Source: Cryptosporangium arvum DSM 44712 (lineage in GTDB: Bacteria > Actinomycetota > Actinomycetes > Mycobacteriales > Cryptosporangiaceae). From it: DNA of 64,000 nt. The notes under the pieces are model-generated. The model was not told the origin of the DNA. It ran no database searches and saw nothing but the letters and a program-made list of their open reading frames with translations. Shown in pieces: positions 1-7,988 of this stretch. The position numbers were made by a program, and so were the translations under genes. The stretch covers positions 3,472,001 to 3,536,000 of the forward strand of contig NZ_KK073874.1 of assembly GCF_000585375.1 (NCBI RefSeq), in the 5' to 3' direction. Position 1 is the first letter of the stretch; the number at the start of each line of letters is the position of its first letter.

Positions 1-2
1 GC

Positions 3-98
3 CGCGAGTTCGGGATGGACCGGCGTGACATCGCCGACGCCGCCGCGTGGGCGGCGGAGGCGGCGCTCGACACGATCCGCGACCGCGCCGCCCCGTAG
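3..98 (+). CDS. 3' end of an unidentified gene (partial)
   Basis: An open frame enters from the left edge and ends at a TAG at 96-98. It supplies the last 31 codons, rich in Ala, Arg and Asp and probably helical (it contains GMDRRDIADAAAWAAEAALD). No family can be recognised from this much sequence. It converges on the minus-strand ligase gene, whose stop lies 8 bases away, so it belongs to a different transcript. The reading is supported by the clean frame and stop position, but a chance open frame in GC-rich DNA cannot be excluded. Confidence 0.45.
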   Translation, partial: REFGMDRRDIADAAAWAAEAALDTIRDRAAP

Positions 99-106
99 CG
101 GGGGAC

Positions 107-907
107 CTACGACAGCAGCGACCGGACCTCGGGCGGCCACCCGGACACGTCGTCGCCGTGGCGTCGGCGCAGGGCGAGCACGACGCGGTCGAGACCGAAC
201 GCCAGGCACGAGCTGTGCGCCGTACCGGCGTCGGCGTCGGCGATGCCGAACACCTCCCCGAAGTGTTCCTTGTGGTAGTTGACCGACGCGATCGCCTGCA
301 CGAGACCGTCGTCGACCTCGGCGGTGAACTCCGACTTGAGCCCCTGCGACCGTTGCGTCGACGCCAGCAGCACCCCGGTCCGGCCGAAGAACGGGTCGTT
401 GGCGGCGACGACGTTGATGCCGAGCCCCAGCTCCCGCAGCCATCCGGCGGCACCGGTCAGCGTGCGGTCGCGCCACTCCTCGACCGCGCCGGCCGGGCCG
501 AGGCACACCACTTCGTACATGCGGAACGACCGCAGCCGCCCGGTCTCGCTGGTCGCCTCGCCGCGGTAACACGCGGCCTCGACGCTGGCGACGACCGGCG
601 ACGCCAGCGCGCGGTCGGCGAACACGGGATAGAGGTGGTGGCAGGCGGCCGCGGTGAGCACGAGGTCGGTGGCGGCGACGGGCCCGCCCTGCGGTGCGCC
701 GTACACCGACCCCAGCAACTGCGGGAACGACTCCGGGTAACCCACCAGCTCGACGACGCGGCGGTCGATCACCGGTGGCGCGACGAAATGCTCCACGCAA
801 GGGCCGAAGCGCCGGTCGATACCCCTTCGCAACCCGTCGACCAGCTCGGCCTCGGACCGCGGCGTCAGCCGGACGCCGGGAGTGCCCAGCGTGCTGGACG
901 TCGTCAC
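107..907 (-). CDS. Amino acid:[carrier protein] ligase, class II aaRS-like
   Basis: This 266-aa protein resembles the catalytic core of an atypical seryl-tRNA synthetase without a tRNA-binding arm. The family (Bradyrhizobium Bll0957 type) activates a small amino acid, usually glycine or alanine, as adenylate and loads it on the phosphopantetheine of a carrier protein. Visible signs are a motif-2 FRMYE (about residues 128-132), a motif-3 FGLDR (237-241), and a Cys89/Glu132/Cys234 trio whose spacing fits the family's zinc ligands. The GTG start at 907 overlaps the stop of the flavoprotein gene (GTGA), so the two are translationally coupled. The protein is shorter than the roughly 300-330 aa known members. 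Amino acid specificity cannot be read; Gly, Ala or Ser are all possible. Its likely partner is the carrier protein at 2040-2297. Confidence 0.85.
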   Translation of the reverse strand: MTTSSTLGTPGVRLTPRSEAELVDGLRRGIDRRFGPCVEHFVAPPVIDRRVVELVGYPESFPQLLGSVYGAPQGGPVAATDLVLTAAACHHLYPVFADRALASPVVASVEAACYRGEATSETGRLRSFRMYEVVCLGPAGAVEEWRDRTLTGAAGWLRELGLGINVVAANDPFFGRTGVLLASTQRSQGLKSEFTAEVDDGLVQAIASVNYHKEHFGEVFGIADADAGTAHSSCLAFGLDRVVLALRRRHGDDVSGWPPEVRSLLS

Positions 908-2043
908 CGTGCGCCGCCGGACATCAGCAGCATCTGGGAGTTGGCCGCGACCAGGCGGCTGTTGCCGATCATCACCGGACCCGACAGCACGTCACGCATG
1001 ATGCGGGCGACGGAGTACGGGCCGGCCTCGCCGAACCCGGCCAGGCCGCAGACGCCGAGCGCGAGCCGGACGACGTCGACAGCGCCCTCGGACACGCCGA
1101 TCTTCAGGTCGTTGAGTTCGACGGTGAGCGCCAGGGTCGGCTCCTCGTCGCCGACGAGGACCGGGTCGGCGGCGAGCGTCGCCGCGGTCAGCTGCGCCTT
1201 GAGCCCGGCCAGCCGGACGTGCGCGAGGCCGAGGTTGGGGTTGTCCGCGACGGCGGGGCCGCGGCTCTTGGCCCGGCTGGCCCGGATCGCCCGGTCGACG
1301 GCCTCGGTCGCGAGCCCCACCCAGATGGCCGCCCACAGCAGGTGCGACATCGGCACCATCGTGCGGGCCGCGATGTCGCGGAACGGCACCGGGAGGATCT
1401 GGTCCTGGTCGAAGACCATGTCGAGGTGGAAGGCCGGGCTGCAGGTGCCGCGCATCCCCAGCGTGTTCCACGTGCCGGTCTGCTCCAGTGTGGTCTGTTC
1501 CCGGCTGACCAGCACGGAGACCTGGTTACCGGCCACCGCGCCCTCGTCGGCGCGCGCGGTCACCAGGTAACCCTGGGAGTGGGCGCCGTAGGACACCGCG
1601 CTGGCCTGCTTCACCAGCGTGTGCGATCCGCCCTCGCCACCGCCCACCCCGGCCCGGCTGCTGCGCAGGTCGCCGCCGATGCCCGGCTCGCTCGCCACCG
1701 ACGAGACCAGCCACTGCTCGTCGATCGACCGCTTCACCATCGCCGATTCGGGATGATGGCGGACCATGCAGGCGAGGTGGATCTGGTGCATCGCCCACAC
1801 CATCGCGGTCGCGCCGCAGGCGCGGGCGAGCCGGGTGGAGATCGTGACCAGCTCGGCCGGGTTCAGGCCCAGGCCACCCATCTCGACCGGCGCCGCGGCG
1901 TTGAGCAGGTTGCCTTCGCGCAGCGCGGCCACCGCCTCGGACGGGAAGCGGGCGTCGCGGTCGACCTCCGCCGCCGCCTCGGCGGCCCGGTCCGCGGCGT
2001 ACGCCACGGCTTTGTCGACGTCATCGGTCCAGCCGTTGTTCAT
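904..2043 (-). CDS. Acyl-CoA dehydrogenase-like flavoprotein acting on carrier-bound substrate
   Basis: This 379-aa protein has the acyl-CoA dehydrogenase fold. The SEPGIGGD stretch matches the usual TEPGxGSD FAD/substrate loop, followed by a beta domain and a C-terminal helical bundle. It probably oxidises the aminoacyl (or derived acyl) thioester held on the neighbouring carrier protein, as flavoproteins do in prolyl-to-pyrrolyl or aminomalonyl-ACP pathways. The C-terminal segment after the conserved Arg-Asp reads VLSGPVMIGNSRL where typical members have EGTxEI, so the usual catalytic Glu is absent and a Pro or Gly stands there. The ATG at 2043 overlaps the carrier protein's stop (ATGA). 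A longer in-frame reading would run into the carrier gene, so this start was chosen. Substrate and product are not known. Confidence 0.85.
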   Translation of the reverse strand: MNNGWTDDVDKAVAYAADRAAEAAAEVDRDARFPSEAVAALREGNLLNAAAPVEMGGLGLNPAELVTISTRLARACGATAMVWAMHQIHLACMVRHHPESAMVKRSIDEQWLVSSVASEPGIGGDLRSSRAGVGGGEGGSHTLVKQASAVSYGAHSQGYLVTARADEGAVAGNQVSVLVSREQTTLEQTGTWNTLGMRGTCSPAFHLDMVFDQDQILPVPFRDIAARTMVPMSHLLWAAIWVGLATEAVDRAIRASRAKSRGPAVADNPNLGLAHVRLAGLKAQLTAATLAADPVLVGDEEPTLALTVELNDLKIGVSEGAVDVVRLALGVCGLAGFGEAGPYSVARIMRDVLSGPVMIGNSRLVAANSQMLLMSGGAR

Positions 2044-2297
2044 CGGGTGACCCCTTCCCGGGACGCCACGACCGCGGAGACGGCGGCGGCGATGGCCTGG
2101 ATGCTGCCGAACGTGTCGCGGGTGAGCGCGTCCTCGCTGAACTGCAGGTCGAAGTGGTCCTCCAGCCGCACCATCACGTGGACGCTCGTCAACGAGTCCA
2201 TCCCGGCGGCCCACAGGTCCGCGTCGACGGGGAGCGTGTCGACGACACCGGCCAGCTTCGGCACGGTGCGCAGCACCGCCCTCACTTCCTCGTGCAT
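2040..2297 (-). CDS. Free acyl/aminoacyl carrier protein
   Basis: An 85-aa stand-alone carrier protein. The phosphopantetheine attachment site is GMDSLTS, with Ser35 as the expected modified residue, within an acidic four-helix carrier fold. A strong ribosome binding site sits just upstream. The next gene starts inside this gene's stop codon, and the ligase follows that, so this is the natural acceptor of the aminoacyl group and the shuttle between ligase, flavoprotein and acyltransferase. It is distinct from the FkbJ-like carrier at 10167-10457, which has NS rather than DS at the site. Identity as a carrier protein is secure; the cargo is inferred. Confidence 0.92.
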   Translation of the reverse strand: MHEEVRAVLRTVPKLAGVVDTLPVDADLWAAGMDSLTSVHVMVRLEDHFDLQFSEDALTRDTFGSIQAIAAAVSAVVASREGVTR

Positions 2298-2302
2298 GTC
2301 AC

Positions 2303-2311
2303 TTCCTCTCT
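2303..2311 (-). promoter_or_regulatory. Ribosome binding site of the carrier protein gene
   Basis: On the minus strand the sequence AGAGAGGAA lies 5 bases before the ATG at 2297. It is a strong Shine-Dalgarno match and fixes the carrier protein start. It falls in the 31-base gap after the acyltransferase stop. Confidence 0.7.
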
Positions 2312-2328
2312 GCGAGCACTGCGGATCC

Positions 2329-3525
2329 TCAGGCGGGCAGTGCCGCGAGTGAGGTTTTGATGCCGTCCAGCAGCCGGCCGCCGAGTCCGGCCATTCCGGG
2401 ACCGTCGTCGCCGCACAGCACGAGCTCGGTCCGTTTCGCGGTCTCGACGATCGTCAGCACCGGCATGACGTTGAGCCCGCACGTCGGCAGCACGTAGGCC
2501 GTGCTCGCGGCGAAGCCCCCGCCGCTGTACGCGGCGAGGTCGAGGAGCCCGAAGTGGGCCAGCGCGAACGCCGGCTGCGGCACTCCGCCCCGGGCCAGCA
2601 GGCCGTCCGCGGTGCGCACCATCGGCCGGAGCACGCCCATCGGCAACCGCCCGAACGCGTCCATCAGCCGCGGCCCGCCGAGCGTCCAGAGGTCCTGGTT
2701 CGCGGTCAGCGCCCGCTGCAGCTGCCGGTACACCTGCAGCCAGGTCGCGTCCTCGGCGGCGGACACCAGCACCGCTCCGGACAGGTTCGCGGTCGAGCGG
2801 ACGTCCGGTACGTGCCGGCGCAGGTCGATCGGGATCGTGAAGTAGCCGGTGCCGAGCGCGCACAGCCGGGTGAGCGCGACCGCGATCTTCGGCACGCTCG
2901 CCCAGTGCGGGGTCGGCAGCGTGCGGCGCAGGAAGAACGTGCCGCGCCGCTCCAGCGTCGCGCGGGCCCGCAGCGGCGGTGCCGAGGTCATCCGCGGTGG
3001 CGGCGGGCGTTCGCCGGGGCCGTGCGCGCGCAGTACGTCGGACATCGTCAGGTCGGAGACGGCCGGCTGCGGTTCCTCGCCACGCAGCGCGCGGAAGACC
3101 TCGCCGGCCCAGAGCAGCAGGCCCATGCCGTCCATGGCGGCGTGGTGGACCCGGAACACCAGGCCGGGGCGCGCGCCGGTCAGCTGCACCACCTCGCAGG
3201 TCGGCGCGCCGCATTGCCCGGACAGCGGGCGGAACATCGTGTCGAGGCCGTCGAACGTGTACCGGTCCAGGGTGTCGCCGTCGTGCACCCGGACGGCCGG
3301 TGGCGTCGTGCTGTCGACCCAGCGCCGGCCCCGGCGGGTCAGGCGCGCTCCCGGGCAGGCGTCCGACGCGGCCGCGACCGCCGCGGACAGCGCGCGCGGG
3401 TCGAGCGTCCCGGTGCCCTCGACGAACAGCTGGATGTACGTGTGGATGCCCGGTGGGTTGGCGAGCTGGACGCGCTCGGCGAGCGACATCTTCCGGGAGT
3501 AGGGCTTTCCAGCGACAGGCCGCAT
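2329..3525 (-). CDS. Stand-alone HHxxxDG acyltransferase (condensation domain / PapA type)
   Basis: About 398 aa from the ATG at 3525, which follows a GGGAG five bases away. The catalytic motif HHAAMDG lies near residues 127-133, the place it takes in PapA-type and wax-ester-synthase-like acyltransferases and in NRPS condensation domains. These enzymes move an acyl group from a carrier protein thioester onto an alcohol or amine. No adenylation or carrier domain is attached, and no clear DFGWG motif was found near the C terminus. An earlier in-frame ATG at 3600 would also be possible and would nearly abut the exporter gene stop. Position between the ABC exporter and the aminoacyl carrier cassette suggests that it transfers the carrier-bound aminoacyl unit to a polyketide hydroxyl or to an amine. 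This is inference. Confidence 0.75.
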   Translation of the reverse strand: MRPVAGKPYSRKMSLAERVQLANPPGIHTYIQLFVEGTGTLDPRALSAAVAAASDACPGARLTRRGRRWVDSTTPPAVRVHDGDTLDRYTFDGLDTMFRPLSGQCGAPTCEVVQLTGARPGLVFRVHHAAMDGMGLLLWAGEVFRALRGEEPQPAVSDLTMSDVLRAHGPGERPPPPRMTSAPPLRARATLERRGTFFLRRTLPTPHWASVPKIAVALTRLCALGTGYFTIPIDLRRHVPDVRSTANLSGAVLVSAAEDATWLQVYRQLQRALTANQDLWTLGGPRLMDAFGRLPMGVLRPMVRTADGLLARGGVPQPAFALAHFGLLDLAAYSGGGFAASTAYVLPTCGLNVMPVLTIVETAKRTELVLCGDDGPGMAGLGGRLLDGIKTSLAALPA

Positions 3526-3589
3526 GCCGGCTCCCGAGGATCTCGAGGAAACTGAACGCCATCGAAGCACCGGGTGCGGCGGGAAATCC

Positions 3590-5467
3590 CTAGCGTTCAT
3601 CTGCCCCGCCGTCTTCTTCGAGCGGCGCTGCCGTGCCCGTCGCGTACAGCCGGGCGTAGCGGCCACCGGCCGCGACCAGCTCGTTGTGCGCGCCGATCTC
3701 CACGATCCGGCCCGCGTCCATCACCACGATGACGTCGGCGTCGCGGATCGTGGAGAGCCGGTGCGCGACGACGAACGTGGTCCGCCCGGCTCGCAGCGAC
3801 CGCAGCGCCCGCTGGATCAGCACCTCGGTGCGGGTGTCGACCGAGCTGGTCGCCTCGTCCAGGATGAGGATCGCGGGGCGGGCCAGGTAGGCCCGCGCAA
3901 CCGTGACGAGCTGCTTCTCCCCGGCGCTGAGCGTCGTGTGCTCGTCGTCCAGCCGGGTGTCGTAACCGTCGGGCAGACCGCGCACGAACTGGTCGACGCA
4001 GGTCGCCTCGGCGGCGGTGACGACGTCGGCCCGCGAGGCGTCCGGCCGCCCGAACGCGATGTTCTCGGCCACCGTGCCGCGGGTGAGCCAGACGTCCTGG
4101 GAGACGAGCCCGATGCGCGAGCGCAGGTCGTCGCGGGTCAGGTCGCGGATGTCGGTGCCGTCGAGCAGGACGCGGCCGGCGGTGGGCTCGTAGAAGCGCA
4201 TCAACAGGTTGCCCAGCGTCGTCTTGCCCGCGCCGGTCGGCCCGACGATCGCGACCGTCTGCCCCGGTCGGGCCACCAGCGACAGCGACTCGATCAGCGG
4301 AGTGTCGGGGGAGTACCGGAACGCGATCCGGTCGAACTCCACCCGCCCGACGGTCGGGCCCGGCACGACCGGGGGCCACGGGTCCGGGCTCTGCTCCGGG
4401 GTGTCCAGCAGCTCGAAGACCCGCGCGGCCGACGCCAGGCCCGACTGCAGCTGCGCGGCGATCGCGGCGAGCTGCCCGACCGGCTGGTTGAACTGCCAGG
4501 CGAACTGGATGAACGCCTGCACGGAGCCGATCGACAGCGAGCCCGACGCCACCCGCAGCGCACCGACGACCGCGACGAGCACGTAGTTGAGGTTGCCGGC
4601 GAACGTCATCACCGGCTCGAGCGTGCCGGACAGGAAACGGGCCCGGGCCCCGGCGAGGCGCATCGCGTCGTTGTGCCGGTCGAACGCCTCCGCGGCCAGG
4701 TCACGGCGGTCGTAGCCGACGACGAGCGCGTGTCCGCTGTAGATGTCCTCGATGTGGGCGTTCAGCGCGCCGGTGGCCGCCCACTGCGCGTCGAACCGCG
4801 GCTGCGAGCGCTTGCTGATGAGCGTCATCACGGCGATCGACAGCGGCGTACCGGCGAGCACGAGGACGGCCAGCAGCGGCGAGAGCGCGAACATCACGGC
4901 GATCACCGCGACGATCGAGAACGCCGCGCCGATCAGCTGCCCGACGCCTTGCTGCACCACCTGCTGGAAGTTGTCGACGTCGTTGGTGACCCGGCTGAGC
5001 AGCTCACCCCGCGGGTGACCGTCGAAGTAGCTCAGCGGCAGCCGGGTGAGCTTGCGCGCGACGTCGCGGCGCAGCCCGGCGGCCACCCGCTGGACGATGC
5101 GCGCGGTCAGCCGGTCGCGGACCGCGGTGAGCACCGACGCGGCGACCATGAGCACGAGGGTCAGGCCGAGGAGCCGCCCGACGGCGGCGAGGTCGATGCC
5201 GGCGCCGGGAGCAAAATCCACTGTGGAGAGCACGGCGGCGAGGCTGTCGCGGTTTTGCGCGCGCAGCGCGGCGATCGCCTCCGCGCTGGTGGTACCGGAC
5301 GGCAGCCCGCGGCTGAGGTAACCGGCGACGACGAGGTCGGTTGCCCGCCCCATGAGCAGCGGGCCGACCAGGTTGAGCACGGCGCTGAGCAGCCCGAACG
5401 TGATGATGACCAGCACGGCGGGGCGGAACGGCCGCAGCATGCGCAGCAGACGCCGGGCTGGGCTCAT
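3590..5467 (-). CDS. ABC exporter half-transporter (subunit with the catalytic site)
   Basis: A 625-aa fusion of an N-terminal transmembrane domain (about residues 1-330, several hydrophobic helices) with an ATP-binding domain. Walker A is GPTGAGKTT (about residue 405), the signature is LSAGEKQ (about 511), Walker B is ILILDEAT with the catalytic Glu (about 535), and the switch His is in VVAHRLST (about 568). It overlaps the upstream half-transporter gene by four bases (ATGA), as expected for a heterodimer. The signature motif departs from LSGGQ while its own Walker B is intact, which fits a heterodimer with one degenerate site. Likely role is export of the cluster's polyketide and self-resistance. 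Confidence 0.92.
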   Translation of the reverse strand: MSPARRLLRMLRPFRPAVLVIITFGLLSAVLNLVGPLLMGRATDLVVAGYLSRGLPSGTTSAEAIAALRAQNRDSLAAVLSTVDFAPGAGIDLAAVGRLLGLTLVLMVAASVLTAVRDRLTARIVQRVAAGLRRDVARKLTRLPLSYFDGHPRGELLSRVTNDVDNFQQVVQQGVGQLIGAAFSIVAVIAVMFALSPLLAVLVLAGTPLSIAVMTLISKRSQPRFDAQWAATGALNAHIEDIYSGHALVVGYDRRDLAAEAFDRHNDAMRLAGARARFLSGTLEPVMTFAGNLNYVLVAVVGALRVASGSLSIGSVQAFIQFAWQFNQPVGQLAAIAAQLQSGLASAARVFELLDTPEQSPDPWPPVVPGPTVGRVEFDRIAFRYSPDTPLIESLSLVARPGQTVAIVGPTGAGKTTLGNLLMRFYEPTAGRVLLDGTDIRDLTRDDLRSRIGLVSQDVWLTRGTVAENIAFGRPDASRADVVTAAEATCVDQFVRGLPDGYDTRLDDEHTTLSAGEKQLVTVARAYLARPAILILDEATSSVDTRTEVLIQRALRSLRAGRTTFVVAHRLSTIRDADVIVVMDAGRIVEIGAHNELVAAGGRYARLYATGTAAPLEEDGGADER

Positions 5468-7206
5468 CGCGCCACCTGCGCGGTGAGCTGGGAGAGCGCG
5501 AGCTCGCGGTAGGGCGCACAGTCGCGCATCAGCTCGTGGTGGGTGCCGGTGCCGACCGCCCGGCCCTGCTCGAGCATGACGATCCGGTCAGCCCGGCTGA
5601 CCCGGCCGACCTGCTGGGTCACCAGGATCACGGTGGCGCCGTGCAGGTGCGGTGCCAGCGCGTCCTGCAACGCCTCGTTCGTCGTGTTGTCCAGCGCCGA
5701 GAAACAGTCGTCGAACAGGTAGACGCGGGGCCGGTGCAGCAGGGTGCGCGCGATGCCTAGGCGCTGCCGCTGGCCGCCGGAGAAGTTCGCGCCACCCTGG
5801 GAGACCGGCGCGTCCAGGCCCAGCGGCAGCCGCTCGACCTCGGCCAGGACCTGGGCGATCTCCAGCGCGCGCCACATGTCGTCGGCGGTCGCTTTCGGGT
5901 TGCCGAACCGCAGGTTGCTCGCCACCGTGCCGGCGAACAGGTACGGCCGCTGGGGCACCAGGCCGACCGCCGCGGCGACCGCGGACGGCTCGAGCTCACG
6001 CACGTCGACGCCGTCGAGCAGCACCGCGCCCGCGGTGGCGTCGTACTGCCGCGGTGCCAGGCCCAGCAGCGTCGACTTGCCGCTGCCGGTGCGGCCGAGC
6101 ACCGCCACCGTCTCGCCCGGCGCCGCGCACAGGTCGACCCCGTGCAAGGCCGGCCGGGCCGCCGCCGGGTAGCGGAACCCGACGCCGCGCAGCTCGAGGA
6201 CGGCACCGCGGGAGGCCGTCGGAGCCGGAGTGCGCGGGTGCGCGGGTGCCACCACGCTGGCGTGTGTCTCGAGCACCTCGGTGATCCGCTCGGCGCAGAC
6301 GTGCGCCCGCGGCGCGCTCAGGAACATCAGCGTGGCCATGATGACCGAGACCAGCACGAGGACCAGGTAGCCCAGGAACGCGGTGAGCGTGCCGGGTGCC
6401 ATCAGCCCGTCGTCGATGCGCAGCGCGCCGAACCACAGCAGCGCCACGGTGAAGCCGGTCGTGACGATCAGGATCACCGGGTACATCACGGCGACCAGCC
6501 GCCAGACCCGCAGGCTGACGTCGGCCAGGTCGTGGTTGGCGCGCTCGAACGACGACAGCTCGTGCTGGTCGCGCCGGTAGGCGCGGATCACCCGGACGCC
6601 GGTGATCTGGTCGCGCAGCATCCGGTTCAGCCGGTCGACGCCGGCCTGCAGCAGGTCGTGCAACCGGCTCAGGCGGCGCAGCGACACCACCACGACGACG
6701 CCGATCACCAGCACGAATCCCAGCACCATCAGCGCCAGCGCGCTGTCCTGCCCGAAGGCCAGCACCACCGCGCCCACGCACATGATCGGCGCGGTCACGG
6801 CGGCGCCCGCGGCCAGCTCGACGAGCGTCTGCACCTGCTGGACGTCGTTCACGGTGCGGGCGATCAGCGACGGCGCCCCGAAGCGGGCGACCTCCCGGCC
6901 GGAGTAGCTCAGCACCCGGTGGAAGACCGCCGCGCGCAGGTCGCGACCGATCGACATCGCCACCGTCGGCCCGAGGTACGCGGCACCGGCCGCGCACGCG
7001 AGCTGCCCGATCGCGACGAGCACCATCACGACGCCGAGCCGCCGGATGTAACCCGGGTCGCCCTTGATCAGCCCGTTGTCGACGACGGCCGCGTTGAGCG
7101 TCGGCAGCAGCAGCGAACCGGCCACCTGGCCGAGCTGGAGCACCACGAGCACGACCAGATGCCGGCGGTACGGCCGGGAGTAGCTTCGCAGCAGTCGGAT
7201 CAGCAC
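5464..7206 (-). CDS. ABC exporter half-transporter (subunit with the degenerate site)
   Basis: A 580-aa half-transporter and first gene of the minus-strand operon. The N-terminal membrane domain is followed by an ATPase with Walker A GRTGSGKST (about residue 370) and a good FSGGQRQ signature. Its Walker B ends in FDDCFSALD, with Asp where the catalytic Glu belongs, and the switch position reads TQQ instead of a His. These are the marks of the non-hydrolysing site in heterodimeric exporters such as TM287/288. It should pair with the 3590-5467 product. The GTG start at 7206 is preceded by AGGAG at 7215-7219, eight bases away. The promoter should lie in the 113-base divergent gap. Confidence 0.92.
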   Translation of the reverse strand: MLIRLLRSYSRPYRRHLVVLVVLQLGQVAGSLLLPTLNAAVVDNGLIKGDPGYIRRLGVVMVLVAIGQLACAAGAAYLGPTVAMSIGRDLRAAVFHRVLSYSGREVARFGAPSLIARTVNDVQQVQTLVELAAGAAVTAPIMCVGAVVLAFGQDSALALMVLGFVLVIGVVVVVSLRRLSRLHDLLQAGVDRLNRMLRDQITGVRVIRAYRRDQHELSSFERANHDLADVSLRVWRLVAVMYPVILIVTTGFTVALLWFGALRIDDGLMAPGTLTAFLGYLVLVLVSVIMATLMFLSAPRAHVCAERITEVLETHASVVAPAHPRTPAPTASRGAVLELRGVGFRYPAAARPALHGVDLCAAPGETVAVLGRTGSGKSTLLGLAPRQYDATAGAVLLDGVDVRELEPSAVAAAVGLVPQRPYLFAGTVASNLRFGNPKATADDMWRALEIAQVLAEVERLPLGLDAPVSQGGANFSGGQRQRLGIARTLLHRPRVYLFDDCFSALDNTTNEALQDALAPHLHGATVILVTQQVGRVSRADRIVMLEQGRAVGTGTHHELMRDCAPYRELALSQLTAQVAR

Positions 7207-7319
7207 CTGCGGCGCTCCTGAATACGGTGTCAGTGGGTGCAGTCCACCGCAGTCCGGGGCCGGGATTCACCAGTCTTTGACTGGGGATTTGCCGGGCTGG
7301 GCGCGGTTACGGTCGCGCC
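7207..7319. promoter_or_regulatory. Divergent promoter region with a perfect palindrome
   Basis: This 113-base gap separates the exporter operon (minus) from the O-methyltransferase gene (plus) and should hold both promoters. At 7270-7284 it contains a perfect inverted repeat, CCAGTC-TTT-GACTGG, a plausible operator half-site arrangement. No convincing -10/-35 pair was identified by eye, and the methyltransferase start lacks an evident ribosome binding site. Confidence 0.5.
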
Positions 7320-7982
7320 ATGGCCGGACAACTCTCGATCACCCCGGAACTATCGGAGTACGTGCGACGCGTGTCGCTGCGCGAGGACGAGATCCTGCGC
7401 TCGCTGCGCGAGGAGACCGCGCTCCTCCCGATGGGCACCGCCATGCAGGTACCGGCCGAGGAGGGGCAGTTCCTCGCCTTCCTCGTCGGGCTCACCGGCG
7501 CGTCCACCGTCGTCGAAGTCGGCACGTTCACCGGGTACAGCACGCTGTGCATGGCCCGGGCGGTGCGCCCCGGTGGCCGGGTCATCACCTGTGACATCAG
7601 CCCGAAGTGGCCCGACATCGGCGCGCCCGCGTGGAAGCGCGCCGGCGTCGCGGACCGGATCGACCTGCGGATCGGCGAGGCCACCCGGACCCTCGCCGCG
7701 CTGCTCACCGAGCTGGGCCCCGGCTCCGTCGACCTCGTTTTCATCGACGCCGACAAGGCCGGCTACGCGCGGTACTACGAGGCGGCGCTGGCGCTGCTCG
7801 CGCCGGCCGGGCTCATCGTCGTCGACAACACGCTGTTCTTCGGCCGGGTCGTCGACCCGGCCGCGACCGACGTCGACACCCGGGCGATCCGGGAGTTCAA
7901 CGAGCTCGTGCGCGACGACCCGCGGGTCGAGCTGACCCTGCTCCCGACGGCCGACGGCATCACGCTGCTCCGTCGGGTGTGA
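7320..7982 (+). CDS. fkbG: SAM-dependent O-methyltransferase (FkbG-like, methoxymalonyl-ACP pathway)
   Basis: A 220-aa class I methyltransferase of the cation-dependent catechol/CCoA-OMT type. The SAM motif [11 protein letters not shown] lies at residues 65-75, and metal-binding acidic segments appear at FIDADKAGY (141-149) and [10 protein letters not shown] (167-176). FkbG-type enzymes methylate the 2-hydroxyl of hydroxymalonyl-ACP to give methoxymalonyl-ACP. The other four pathway genes lie directly beside it but on the opposite strand, ending 6 bases from its stop, so this gene has its own promoter. An alternative role in methylating the finished polyketide cannot be excluded, but the context favours the extender pathway. 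Confidence 0.85.
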   Translation: MAGQLSITPELSEYVRRVSLREDEILRSLREETALLPMGTAMQVPAEEGQFLAFLVGLTGASTVVEVGTFTGYSTLCMARAVRPGGRVITCDISPKWPDIGAPAWKRAGVADRIDLRIGEATRTLAALLTELGPGSVDLVFIDADKAGYARYYEAALALLAPAGLIVVDNTLFFGRVVDPAATDVDTRAIREFNELVRDDPRVELTLLPTADGITLLRRV

Positions 7983-7988
7983 ACTCCG

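Noticed and set aside
2282-3562. Alternative minus-strand frame starting MAFSFLEILG over the acyltransferase
   Set aside because: After the first ~25 residues it becomes Arg/Ala/Gly-rich nonsense, while the other frame carries HHAAMDG and a sensible fold.
47-5512. Long plus-strand frames opposite the exporter and aminoacyl cassette
   Set aside because: The minus strand encodes recognisable proteins with motifs, RBSs and 4-base overlaps; the plus-strand translations are low-complexity shadows.
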